64,000 nt of DNA from Spirodela intermedia (taxonomy: Eukaryota > Streptophyta > Magnoliopsida > Alismatales > Araceae): the NCBI GenBank assembly GCA_902729315.2, contig LR746272.1, forward strand, positions 1,798,001 through 1,862,000, read 5' to 3'. The notes beneath the pieces were generated by a model that ran no database searches, was not told the DNA's origin, and worked only from the letters and a program-made list of their open reading frames with translations. Within the stretch, counting starts at the first letter, position 1. The number at the start of each line of letters is the position of its first letter. Shown piece by piece: positions 24,176 to 36,009 of this stretch. Made by a program: the position numbers and the translations under genes.

Positions 24176-25466
24176 TGTCGCAGACTTAAAAGAAGAAGAC
24201 TACTGCAAAGACAAGTAAAAAAATCAACATGATGGTCGCAATTTTTGAATTTCATGCGATTAAATAGAAGAGAAATAGCAAGAAATTGTCAACATAATTG
24301 AAACTAAAAGTTAACGTAATAAATTACCCACCAAGCAGGTAAATAAATTAATTTCGTAACACGGTTACCAACACTTTATTCTTAAAAATGCCAAATACAA
24401 CGTAAATATTTTCAATAGCTACACAACATATGGGTAAAATGACACGGATAATTTCCATCCGAGGAAAGGTGCCCCTTACTAGAGGTTTTTAAAAAAAAAG
24501 TAAGAATATTATAACCATGCACTATGTTTCTGAATCTCCATCTAGGAGAGAACAAATCATATCATGAACTGGTAATCAAAAAGGTAGAACGACTCGAAGC
24601 TGGAAAAATGAATGTTCTCCAGTCATTCGAAGCCATATGTACAACAGAAAAGGAGCTATCCCCTAAAGAGGGAAGAAACTAAATCAATTACTTGGATACC
24701 TCTCGCACGCCCTAGCAATACTGTAGACGACAGAAATATGCATTGAAATTAAAAGGGTTGACATTCTGGAGAATACACGATGTGGTTAACCATGACGCAT
24801 ATACGTTGCTTCATCATTACCTGGCTTTAATTGATATTAAAAAAGACTAGCACAAAAAATAGGCAAAAGTTCCCACGCGATGATTCATTGATTGATTTAA
24901 ATTTGGAATCTTATTAGCTGGGCATCAGAAAAGAGAGAAACAAAAAAATTGCTTCTTAAAATCGTCAGGCACAAAAAACAGGATCACAGAGATAGAGAGA
25001 GAGAAGGACAGACTCCACCAGAATAACAACAAAAATTAGAAAATCATAAAAAAGAAAATAGCGGTGATTCGAAACATAACCTAGTGGAGAAATTCTAAAC
25101 ACACTGCAAAGTTAATATTCTTCTCGATCTACGTTTCAGGGAACGAAGGCAACAACAGACAGATGAAGTCACTCAAGAACAGACCAAAGCAGCGCGGATG
25201 GAAAAGACGGGAAATCTAGGGAGGACGAAGCGCCTCACTTATGGCCATCACGAGAGCAACCAACGAGCTTTGAATAATCATGAAACATCCACAAGAGGAA
25301 ACCTCATTTCACAAAACCAGCACACAGAAGCGGGATGGACAGACACACGGTAGGAGGAAGAACAAGGCGAGACGAAGACTGACGGAAGACGTACCAGGGA
25401 GCCACAGGGGAGGTGTTCCCGCTGGACTGGAGGCGGCAGCAGCGGGAGCCTTAGAGCTAGGGTTTC
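24176..25466 (-). other. RPL19: RPL19 5' UTR exon and 5'-UTR intron
   Basis: A first noncoding exon (about 25,462-25,395) is inferred to end at a GTACGTC donor. The roughly 1.2-kb intron that follows contains no open frame of note. Long leader introns are common in plant ribosomal-protein genes. Confidence 0.7.
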
Positions 25467-25477
25467 AATATATATGG
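25458..25477 (-). promoter_or_regulatory. RPL19: RPL19 core promoter: TATA box and telo-box
   Basis: The minus strand reads CCATATATATTGAAACCCTA. It combines a TATA-like element and an AAACCCTA telo-box just ahead of the leader exon. Telo-boxes are a known hallmark of plant ribosomal-protein and translation-factor promoters. Confidence 0.8.
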
Positions 25478-25554
25478 CCCCCCCACCTCAGCGAGCCAGA
25501 GAAACTGTGACCGTCGGATATCGGATCTGCATCTCGTTTTCGGATAGACCTCCA

Positions 25555-25840
25555 AATGGGCCTCTTCCCCAAAGCCCAAAAAATGATGGGCCCACAGTGA
25601 TTAGACCATCCACAAACCACACCATCGATCTTATTTTACATTATATTAACACCTCACGTCGGGCCCAATATTGTTAAGGCCCAAAATATAGTTGGGCCGG
25701 TACAGGCCTAAGTGGGCCCAACCCAGTCCAGCAGTGGCCCTACGCGGCCACTCGCTTGAGACCCCCCACATCCCCAGGCTGTAACTGGGCTTTGTATAAG
25801 AAAAAATGGGCCTCCAGTTTAGCATAGCCCAGCCCATTTG
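25555..25840. promoter_or_regulatory. Cluster of site-II (TGGGCC/GGCCCA) elements upstream of RPL19
   Basis: Within about 280 bp there are about a dozen TGGGCC, GGCCCA, AGCCCA or GGGCTT motifs on both strands (for example near 25,558, 25,590, 25,662, 25,678, 25,693, 25,713, 25,787, 25,807, 25,828). Site-II elements bind TCP factors and co-occur with telo-boxes in genes expressed in dividing cells. Confidence 0.82.
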
Positions 25841-25888
25841 ACATCCCAAGTGAAAATAAATATCAAAATTATTATCGAAATTGAATTA

Positions 25889-25896
25889 TGACGTCA
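25889..25896. promoter_or_regulatory. TGACGTCA palindrome (bZIP C-box type)
   Basis: A perfect TGACGTCA octamer lies about 420 bp upstream of the RPL19 start. This is the classic bZIP/TGA-factor site. Function is inferred from the motif only. Confidence 0.45.
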
Positions 25897-25898
25897 TC

Positions 25899-25914
25899 AT
25901 ATATATATATATAT

Positions 25915-25960
<46 letters not shown>
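25899..25960. repeat. Compound (AT)n(AG)n microsatellite
   Basis: AT dinucleotides (25,899-25,917) pass through GATAG into AG dinucleotides (to 25,960). The order and orientation match the repeat at 21,897. Confidence 0.95.
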
Positions 25961-25967
<7 letters not shown>

Positions 25968-26349
25968 GAAGGAAACTTGAAAGCCTATCTCAGAACATCA
26001 CATACCCAGACGACAGCCCCCCAGATACCATTGAATACTCCATCCACTTAGAACCCACCCAGTCAACGACTGGAGTGGACGGAGGGACAAGAAGTCAACG
26101 CCACCAACCAGAGGAACGTCAGAAAGCGGTTCGACCCGCATTTAAAACCGAGGGGCGGCGCAGCGCCACAAGGTGGGGAAGGGGCGGAGAATCAGAGGCC
26201 TCTCCACTGTTACTCCGGAGCCGAGAACAGGCAAGGAAGACAGCGATGCAGTGATCCGATCACATTGGAATCAGGAAAAGAGGAGCAGCTTGCTTGCATA
26301 ATGTACATGCAATTACAGCACAATAATCAAACACAGAGGGGGTTGGGGG

Positions 26350-26375
26350 ATCCATCCATCCATCCATCCATCCAT
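26350..26375. repeat. (CCAT)n tetranucleotide repeat
   Basis: About six CCAT units lie in the likely HMGA 3' UTR, some 80-100 bp beyond the stop codon. Confidence 0.9.
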
Positions 26376-26453
26376 ATCAGCTACACTAATCCTCGAGCTA
26401 GAACGACGGGAAGAGAGGAGAGAGGCTCAAGAGGCCGACCAAGCTCGCCGTGT

Positions 26454-27514
26454 TCAAGCTCCGACAGCAGCCACCGCGGGTTTCACCTTGGGCGGCCGGC
26501 CGCGGCCGCGCTTTGCACCGGCGGGCGCCGGAGCAGCAGCGCGGGCGGCCTTCTTCGGCGGACGGCCCCGCCGCTTGGGCAGCCCCTCCGCCGCCTTCGC
26601 GGCGGCGACGGCGAGAGGGTCCTTGGGCTTGGGAGGGCGGCCGCGAGGCCTCGGCGGCGGAGGAACGTAGCCGGCGGGGAGGGGCTCCTTGGGCTTAGGA
26701 GGGCGGCCGCGGCCGCGCTTCGGAGGGGAGTTGGGATCGGGGCGCATGTAGTTGTTCTTCGAGAAGACGAGCTCGCCGGCGTCCTTCATCTTGTTCAGGT
26801 GATGGGAGAGCAGCATGGAGTGACCGGTGGGGAGGTCGCCGTGTTTTGATTCGATGAACTTGGAGATCTTCGCCTTGCTCGATCCGTTCTTGTCGTTCAG
26901 CGTGTCGATCGCCGTGAATATCATCTGCTCGAACATCAAATTCATCAAATAATATAAATAGGGACATACTCGTGTAATCGTCCTTCTATGGATATCATCA
27001 TGCAACAATACTGTGAGAAGCGGACTTCTCGCTTATTTCTAAGAGAATAAATTAATCTTCTACAGCGGGTGTTATCCAAAATGGCTGATGACTATCTTCG
27101 AATTAATTATTCTAGATGAGATCTTAACCGCGGCAAGCTCAGCTATTTGGAATTTCAGCTCCCTCCAGATGATGGGATAATTAATCGCCGCGCAAATGCA
27201 TCCTTGTTTCATCGAGTAAAGAAAAACGTAGAGTAGAAAACACGCGATTCCTCGATAAGAACACCAAAAGAAAGCGACGATCCAAAAAAGAAAAAATCAA
27301 ACAGTTTCTTCCACATCAAATCCGAACAACCCGATCGGATGCGAGGACGAATGATGCAGAAACCTCCACATCCACCTCCCCCTCTACCGCGAAAAATCTG
27401 AACACCGAGTGGAACCGGCACGAAATTGAGATGGAAGACCTTGTTCCCGAGAATCCAGCCCTGAGAGCTTACCTCGGGATACGGTGGAAGCGCCGGTTTC
27501 CCGTCATCAGCCAT
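26454..27514 (-). CDS. HMGA: HMGA (HMG-I/Y) AT-hook chromatin protein with GH1 domain
   Basis: Nuclear architectural protein that binds the minor groove of AT-rich DNA. Two minus-strand exons, 27514-27473 and 26924-26454, give 170 aa. Exon 1 encodes MADDGKPALPPYPE. It splices in phase 0 to MIFTAIDTLNDKNGSSKAKI, the start of the linker-histone-like GH1 domain (residues about 12-78). Four AT-hooks follow, with GRGRPP, RPRGRPPKP, KRRGRPPKK and KRGRGRPPK cores at about 85-90, 106-114, 131-139 and 152-160, separated by Ala/Pro-rich linkers. This is the standard plant HMGA layout and length. A GTG codon precedes the ATG, so the ATG at 27,514 is the natural start. The intron is 548 bp. Confidence 0.95.
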
Positions 27515-28286
27515 CACCGCTGACAGAGACGCCGCCCTGGACTCCGCGGCGTCGTGGAGATGCCTCTCAGGTCCCCTGCTCGTATGCCACCACCAGTTAC
27601 CCCACAGCTGGAGAGAGAGAGAGAGAGAGAGAAGAGAGAGAAAGTGGGGTTTTTGCTAAGACGTGGGTGGGTTCGGGGATTTAAAAAGGCGGGATATCGA
27701 CGGCCGGAGGGCGAGAGGAAGTATCATATACGATTTCATATTTAAAATATAATGCGAAAGAGGAAAAGAGGAGATAAATGAGGTAATAAAATAATGCAAA
27801 CGAAGCAGGAGAAAAAAAAGGATCCTTGATCCGACGTCCACAAAGAGGGGAGATGAGAAGCATCCGACGGTGTTTAATGCCTGTGGAGCTTCACCTGGAT
27901 CGATGACGTGGCCATTAGACTTGACTTGCGCCCCCCTTTACTTGCCCCCACTCCGAGATGTGGTCACCGGCCTACGTCGGGGCAGCTCGAAGGTGACCGT
28001 AACCTGCGTACGGCAAGTGGCATCATATTCCCTTCTCCGAGAACCAACTAGGTCCGTGTCGCTTTGTACTGAATAATCCGCGTGACTGTCGGGGAATGGT
28101 AGTTGATACGAACATGACCAACATGCTGTATCTAGCCAGCGCAGCATTCGATCCGCAGCGATGCGCACCTTATCTCAACTCACATGGGGACCGATGAGCT
28201 GGGACCATAGGGCCACTCTGGATATTTCCTTTTGTCACGTGGATTTCAAATTTCAAATCAGCCCCTGCTGCCGACGGAGATTCGAA

Positions 28287-28328
<42 letters not shown>

Positions 28329-28690
28329 ACCCTTTTGGGATACACAGCGAACCCTGTTGGTGTTTCAGTACAGACCTGACGGCCTTGAGACGGGAAAGAA
28401 ATCAACGGCCTTCATGTGATCTGGCATGAAAGATTCGCAGAACTGAAGTGATATACGCCGTTGATTTGTTTAGACAATTATCCTTCTTAATTAATTTCTC
28501 GTGAAATCAACGGCCGTGATGGGATCGGAAAACGGCCCACGACAGAAGCTTCCACGTCTGCCGAACCTAAACGTTGACTGGAGGTGTTCTATTGGGCCGG
28601 CCCAAATTCAAATATCACAAGAGGCAAACTGGGCCACTTGTTCAAGAACCTTGAGCCTGGGTTTCGGTTCTGTCGGAAGCCCAATAATTT
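27515..28690. promoter_or_regulatory. HMGA 5' flank with (GA/CT)n leader repeat and site-II motifs
   Basis: The sense strand of HMGA has a CT repeat at 27,640-27,610, about 100 bp before the ATG, typical of a pyrimidine-rich plant leader. A separate CT repeat lies at 28,290-28,325. Four TGGGCC/GGCCCA/AGCCCA-type motifs occur between 28,592 and 28,684. No gene is recognised here. Confidence 0.55.
28290..28325. repeat. (CT)n microsatellite
   Basis: Uninterrupted CT dinucleotides, about 36 bp. Confidence 0.95.
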
Positions 28691-30600
28691 AAAATGATTT
28701 TATATTCAATGACGGGACAAAAAGGAAATAAATTGACTTTGATAAAATATGAAAATAATTGAATAATATATTTTATTCATTAATTTTCATAACATAAAAT
28801 TGTCTTAATTGATGATGACGACCAGCTGGCACATATGGTAGTGGGAGACAGCAGTCAAGTAATGGCTTTGTTCTCCATAAATCTATTGTCCCTTCTTATT
28901 CTTCTAAATTCCATCTGCATCCTCCTCCAATAACCATGTTCATAGGAGGAACATGAAAGAAATAAACATGTTATGGAAAGAAATAGAAGGAAAAGTAAAT
29001 GAGTATAAATAATGGTAGATATGACATAAACAATACAAGGAGTCAAAAGAAAAATTAATGACCAAAATGTACATTCTCAAATTAACATATCATACTTCAT
29101 GAGTGAGATTGTTGAGGAAAGAGATCACCACTACACCCCACCCACATGGAAAGAGATCTAAGAGGAATAGTCTAAACAATTTCTTGGGAACTAATAAGTT
29201 GTCAACTTGCAATGATTTAGAAATGAGAAATGAGATAATCGACCCATTATTGTTGAAACATAGTGGAATGGCACCTGTGTGATCAAGTTGTTAAGGCTTA
29301 GAACTAACAACTAAATTAGAGATGGTTAGAATTTAGAACATTAAAAAATAATCAATGGCCAATACAACCACTTAAATTTGAAAAAAAATATGAGGAAGTT
29401 TGTATAATCTCTATCTGAGTCCTAAAGATTGGTCATCTTGAAATGACTACCCCCCTTATCTATCTCTAGAAGAGTCTTAGTCAAATCTTTCATGATGACC
29501 AATGTATGTCAGAGTACTCCCTCCCTCTCCACTTGGTTTTTCGATTTTATATTTTTGAAGTCTGAGTCTTTGAGTTTATACTAAATGATTGTCAATAATC
29601 TCCCTTCTTATTCTCCTTTCTCACGTCTTTTTGGTATTATTGCAAACAATTATTGATGCTGCCCAAACATGGAAATTCCAAATCGGATCTCTTAAAAAAG
29701 AAATTTAAGAGATTCAAGTGGCATATTGTCACAAGCAAAGATGAGCTCTAATAGTAGATTGGGGCACTTACCTAAGCCATTGAAAGGCTTCGTCGACCTA
29801 TGGTTCTCTTCATAACATAGGTCAGCAAAGAGAAAAATACTCTTGAGCCGTGTGTCAAATGGGTCACTAGAGAGTCCAATTAGCGGTGAATTAAATAAGT
29901 TCAAGGTGATAAAGGGGATTGTGATGACCCTCTTAGCCCCCATCATAAAATCGATTAAAAGTGGACATTCTCAAATCAACTAATAAAGATAGACTTTGAA
30001 ATAGTGACATAGTTGAAGACTCAAAACTACCCATATTCACAAGACTAGATTTAGAGAGTTAGACATTTTGAAACTAGGAGGATATGAGAGGCTCCTAAAA
30101 CAATAGAGCTTTAAGTTGATGAACACTATTTTTCAATAATTCTTAGAGCTCAAAGAACATAGATAAGTCACTAAATCTTGAGAGGAGTTCAAGTGATATT
30201 AATGTCTACTTATAAACATTCTCTAATAGATTTTGAAAAGCACATTCTTAAAACACTTTACGAAAGAACATTCAAGTAGAAGTCGAGATGTTGAATCCAC
30301 TAAGACATAAAATAATCATAAAGATTACCTAGAGAATTAAGATGAAGATAAATATTATTGGCAGAGTTATGAGCAACTAATTAACTTCACTCCCTCCGGC
30401 CTATAGAATATGGGCCCTTAAATAAAAAATTATAATAATAGAGAACACCGAAGCTCAATATCCACTAATACAAAGATGACATGGTATCTCTCAAAGCACA
30501 TAAAAATGTTGGCAATTGATTAAATCTAAATATATAAGATATGAAAAAGAAACTCAACTTTATAGCAACCAAAATTCAAATGCACTACACCTAAAGCTTC
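28690..30600. other. AT-rich gene-free DNA
   Basis: No exon, conserved domain or LTR boundary is recognisable. Short reverse open frames (28,855-29,046 and 29,692-29,946) look accidental. The composition resembles the decayed transposon that follows, so it may be older retroelement sequence. Confidence 0.5.
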
Positions 30601-30803
30601 TACTTCATCTGCAATGAATATTTTCTCCATGGCATTAATGTTAAAAGAAATTGTTAATCCTCTTCACCCCATATGATTATAATTTATTTTCAAATAACAA
30701 AGAACTCCTAGAAGAACTGTTCGAAGATATGAGTATTACAAAAGATATATCCAACCTTGAAATATCATTACACTCTCTCAAAGATTTATAAATTATAGTC
30801 ATG

Positions 30804-30905
30804 ATATTCAAGGAGAAGTTCATCAAAAATATGTCACTATCTTAGTCGATAGTGGTACCGCCCATCATTTTATCAACTTTAGACTCGTCCAAGATTGAAC
30901 CTCCC
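30804..30905 (+). pseudogene. gypsy aspartic protease remnant
   Basis: The frame reads YVTILVDSGTAHHFIN and then a stop shortly afterwards. A hydrophobic stretch before DSG(T/S), followed by H-FI, is the retroelement protease active-site signature. Confidence 0.8.
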
Positions 30906-32914
30906 AATTTCAACAATTTTAACTTACCAAGTAATCACTAGAACTAGTGAAAGAGTAATAGGATCTAAGATCTACTAGGGTATTTCAATCAACTTATAGA
31001 CTCTGATGATCTATGAAGATTTCTTAGTCTTGTCATTAATTACAATAAATATCATTTTCAAAGTCCAATAGATGAAGTCAAAGAAAAAAGATTGAATAAG
31101 ATTTTGAATAATGAAATATATTGTAAAAATTTAAAGAAAATTCAATAACTATTTACGTAAAATTATCAAAGATGCAACCTATCTTAACCCTATAAACTTT
31201 ATCTACCAACATCATAAAAATTTAATCTATTCTTTGAATTATATCAATTAATAGAGTCAACAACCCACATAGATTCATCTTCCTTCAAATAAGAAGTTTT
31301 TATTTCTAAATTCATTTGCTTACATCTAAGAACTATTGACGCAATGAGATGTGGATCACTAGAAGAAAGATAATGCCCAACATGTCAATATCAAGCCTTT
31401 CTACTACCTACATTTTAGAAAAAAAAGATAAGAAAATTGACTAGAGAAATATTCATTGCATGCATAATGTAACATTATGGCTATTTGTTTTCAAGTCATG
31501 CTTTACTCATTTCAAGAAATATGAGTCATATGATAATGCTAAATTTTATGTACTTAGTAATGTTAAATATTTACAATTTTTAGATTATTAAGATCTCATT
31601 GTATATTTTACAATACTATACAAAATATAATATGGTTGAATATTAAATATCTCTTAATTATTATATTTAAAAGAAATAAAATCAATATTGTATATATGGA
31701 TTTTGATATTGTTATAAACTCTAACATGTTTCCAAAGTCAAAAGCTTTGAGAAAAAAATATTAAATTAGGATATTATGTAACTACACATTAGGAGAAAAA
31801 ATAATTTTTTGTGAATGTTTATACAATTTTTAGAAAGTAACCAAAGGTCTAAATAAGGGTGCAACAAAGTACATCAAGAAATGGGCCGCAATTTCACCCT
31901 AAAGAAACTCATAATTCGAGACCACAAGTAGATTATGATACTCCCGAACCTCATAACTAACTTGAGGCTGAAAGGCCATTGTGAGACACATTAGGACGTA
32001 GGTAGGCATGCAGCTTGCATATGCACTGGGTGTGTGGGCCTCACATGAATGCATAGTCAAATGAGAAAATCTCAAACAAAGTGAGTTTTCCAAATTTATA
32101 ATTTCTCCTTCGGATTTGCAAGAGATCTAAAATAGATGAAGGAAGTCATTTATATGAGGAAAGAGGTGAAATGAGGCAAGTCAAAACATATAAAGTTCTC
32201 TATACCTCTCCTTCCATAAAATGGGGAGAACTCCACCCTTTGGAGGACATAATAGAAGGAGAGAAAGAAGGGGTTCATGAGAGAGACCTATACACAGAGA
32301 GAGTTTGGGGCTCATCTATAGGAGTGGGGAAGCTCTAGAGTGAGTGTGGGAAGTCCTTGGAGGGAGTTGAGGTGGTTACAATGTGCTGACAATTGGTAAA
32401 GAGTTGGCTAAGAGCGAAGTGAGAGTTGGAAGCCAAGAAGGGAGAAGAGTTCTTGTGTTGGGTTCTTCTCCTCCTCTTATGTATGCCTTTCATGAGATAA
32501 TAAGAGTACCTTAGTGTTCTATTATCATAGTAGGGTCTTAGATATTTATGCAGATGATATGGAGGTTGCTCATTGTTGATTGTGTAATGATCGAAGTTAA
32601 TTTCATGTAGGAAAAATGAGAATCTAGATTATCCACCTTGTGACATAAGCCTAAAGGAGTGGTAGAGAAAGAAGAAGAGGAGACTCACTTTTCCAACTAA
32701 TGAGAGGGTACCCACTTTCTTTCCTCTCTAGAACTATCCACAATTTTTTCCTTCCCCTTTAAGAGGTGCCTATCTAGAACCATTCATGACCTCTCTACTT
32801 CTATATCTTTTTTAAAAGCCTCTCACAACCTCTCCACCCTCTTTAAAATATCTCACGACACATTCACCCCTTCTAAAGCTTTCCACCACTTTTTAAGAGA
32901 TATATTTTTCAAAA

Positions 32915-33150
32915 GTTGTAATAGCTCTAACTTCACACTTCTCCCAAGTGAATTTTTCAGCATGTGTGATGATTCTAACCTTTTACTCCTCAAAGAGAGA
33001 TTATGTAAAATATGTGAAGATTATAACATCCCACTCTTCAAAGAAATATTATCCAAAATGTGTGACAGTTCTAACCTCTCACTTTTCAAGAGAAGATCAT
33101 CTAGAAGGTGCAATGGTTCTAACCTCCTTAAAGTGCCAACTAGTGCTTAT
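32915..33150 (+). repeat. 48-bp minisatellite, about four to five units
   Basis: Units of exactly 48 bp start at 32,963, 33,011, 33,059 and 33,107 (the last partial), with a weaker unit upstream. Each has the pattern TGTGTGA-GATTCTAAC-TCACTCTTCAA. Because 48 is divisible by three, the plus strand stays open for 82 codons as a 16-residue repeat. That is probably incidental. Confidence 0.85.
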
Positions 33151-34149
33151 AAAAGAGATATATATTAAGGATCTAAAGAAGAACATTAGAGGCTAGAGCT
33201 AGATTATGAACCATAACATCATTCTTCATTTTAAGTAGATGTATGTAAATTTCATTTTGACATGAAAGAATTTATTTGTGTAAGTCTTTTCATTTTTAAT
33301 TAAGTCAAGAACAATTTATTTATTTTAGTTCTTTTTGCGTTCTGAATTAAGTCCATTGTAGTTCTTTGCATTTGAATTTGAATCTCCATCAATCTTCACT
33401 ATATTCTATTTTTTTGTAAATTATTTTTTTCATTCTAAATACATAGCTGAATTAAGAATGTGAATCTTTTTCATGTGACATGAAAATGATGTAATGTTCT
33501 TAACTAGAGTTAGGATTCAATACATATTATAATTTTCATTCATTAGAACTGAACTAAATCCTTATTATCCCTCCACATGACATGGAGGGAATGAAAATGT
33601 GCTCATCACAAATGTCATGCATTTTAATGTCCATTTTATGTCTTATTTTGATTTCAATTTTGAATTTAGTTAATACATAGTTGAATTTAATTCATTCATT
33701 TCTTGATTTCTTTTATGATTTTTTTTATATTGTAAACTTCAATTATTTACTTGTAATCACATTATTATTATTATTTTTAATCGTAATGATATAGTAAGAA
33801 TTTTGATTAATTATTTTTTTCTTTTTTTCTTCTCCTCATTATATGGCATAGAGAAGAAAATAGATATTTATTGTTTAAATTTACTTTTTATGGCAATTTT
33901 ATTTTTTGTAGAATTCTAATAACTTCTTTCAAATATTAATCTCTAGATTTACACTTTTTGAATGTGCCAATAAATAGTTTTAATATTTCCATATCTAAGA
34001 ATTAACCACATAAAATATTTTAATAATTATTTGTGTTCTAAAGATAATAGAAGAGAACCTTACTTTAATAACACTATCTCTGAAGAGACAACTTAACTCA
34101 ACAACCAAAGTTAAATATAACTAGAAGTGAGAGAAGTTAAAAGATAATA

Positions 34150-34800
34150 ATATTAATAATAAATAAATATGTAAATACTAAAATTGAGTGTTCTTATTCT
34201 ATGATTAGGAACATATCATTCTGGCAATTTTATGTGAACTACTATATGTTCAATAAAGTCAATTGTTCATCGATTTCTATTTTCGATTATGGAAGTGTTA
34301 TTAGATGAATTCCATGTAGCTCAAGTATTTTTCAAATTGAATATAAACTCAAGTATCATCAAATTAACTCAAACATCTAAAATAACATTTTGTACTCATG
34401 AATAACACTACAAATTTTGAGTGATGCCATTCAGGCTCTCTAATATCCCAAACAACTTCTAATCCTTGATAAGTAAGTTATTTAGTATGTTGCTTTAGAA
34501 ATTCATCTATATATTTTTTGACGACATTTTAATCGATAGTAAGACCACTAAGAATTATAAAGAACATCTATCTCAAGTGTTCGTTGTACGCAATCATCAA
34601 TAGCTCTATGTCAACCCAAAGAACTGTTCATTTAGGCTACCCAAAATTATTTGACTTGACAATTGGTGCTCCAAGTTGACATTGACCAATAAAAGGTAAA
34701 AGTATTTTAAAGTAGTAGTCACTAACCAATGTTCATGAGCTCTAGGGTTTCCTTGAATTGACTAAATATTATAAGTGATTCATCATAGGTCAATAGTTTG
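34150..34800 (+). pseudogene. gypsy reverse transcriptase / RNase H junction remnant
   Basis: Landmarks in order: WQFYVNY (34,222), LLDEFHVAQVFFKLN (about 34,298), FCTHE, VMPFRLSNIPNNF (34,421), FFDDILIDSK (about 34,517), EHLSQVF, then NVHEL*GFLELTKYYK*FIIG (34,728 on). In-frame stops fall where family members have Arg, Gln or similar, as expected from C-to-T decay. Confidence 0.9.
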
Positions 34801-35467
34801 AGATCTTACTCAATAGCTCAAATGGAATGCTTTGTATTGAGGGTTAGAGATGAAGACATATTTCTAGCAACTCAAGATAGCTCTCACTATAATCTCAGTT
34901 TTATTTTCTTGATTTTTTTAAAAACTTTTGACCTTAAAACATATGCCTCAAGTTGAGGAGTCAAGGTAGTTCTTATGGAGAAACGAATGCACATATCTTA
35001 CTTTAGCCAAAGTTTGATGACTATCAAAAAATTAAGATAGTATATGAGTCGTATTGATTAGTAATTATTTTGATGATATTAAAATATAAGCATTGCCTAT
35101 TGGGATAAAAAAATATTATCTTTACATACTAGAGGAGTTTGAAATATATCATGAAGTAATGTCATATCTTTTTGAAATATAAAAAATGACTAATCCAAAA
35201 TGATCACATTTGATTTCGAGATTAGGTTCAAGGCTAAGGTTGAAAATAAAATTGTTGTGTCTTGTCTAGAGCTTTATTACATGTCATCCTACAAGTGACA
35301 TAATTATATCAGTTGAAGTTATTATATCTTCATTAAATTATAGATGAAAATATGATGGATCCACTACTTTTTAGTATCATCAATGAGCTCCCTCTTCACC
35401 CAACTAACCACACATTATAACATGATAATATATTTTATCAAGATCAACTTGTTATCTTTGAGACCTC

Positions 35468-35851
35468 TGAATTCATTCTAACTCTTATCTGAATTTCATA
35501 ACTTTACAACAATATGAGACTCAAATTTCTAGATAACTTACTATTGAAATTATGTAGAACATCAAATGGAGCGACATAAAGAGTTGGATCTGACACATTA
35601 TGACTAGTTGCTAAAGTTGTTAAAAAAATAAATTTGTATTTTTCTTATATTGACCTTATTAAATTCATTCCAACTTTTATCTGAATTTCACAATTTTGCA
35701 ACAATATGAGACTTAAGTTTCTAGATAACCTACTATTGAAATTATGTAGAACGTCAAATGGAGTGACATAAACAGTTGGATTTGACACGTTATGACTAGT
35801 TACTAACGTTGTTAAAAAAATAAATTCATGTTATTTTCCTATATTGACCTC
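35468..35851 (+). repeat. 192-bp tandem duplication
   Basis: 35,468-35,659 and 35,660-35,851 are direct repeats at an exact 192-bp offset. The copies differ at roughly 20 positions by eye (for example GAACATCAAATGGAG against GAACGTCAAATGGAG). The repeat lies just upstream of the gypsy integrase remnant. Confidence 0.92.
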
Positions 35852-35859
35852 CAACTACA

Positions 35860-36005
35860 ATCTATTTTAGAATTGATATGATCAAATATTACAATGAATT
35901 TTATTGAAAGCTTATCAACATCCAATTTGTATAATAAAATTCTAGTTGTCATGGATTGCTTGAGTAAATATATTAATTTATCTATTTTATTCACCCACTC
36001 ACCTT
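35860..36005 (+). pseudogene. gypsy integrase core remnant
   Basis: The frame from about 35,891 reads TMNFIESLSTS and then KILVVMDCLSKYINL. This corresponds to the first catalytic Asp region of gypsy integrase (DFIEGLP...ILVVVDRLSK in relatives). The reading ends in AT-rich noise. Confidence 0.85.
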
Positions 36006-36009
36006 CAAA

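Noticed and set aside
26265-26849. 194-codon plus-strand frame (and 26,450-26,698, 26,488-26,670)
   Set aside because: Antisense shadow of the GC-rich HMGA exon 2. The minus strand encodes the recognisable GH1/AT-hook protein.
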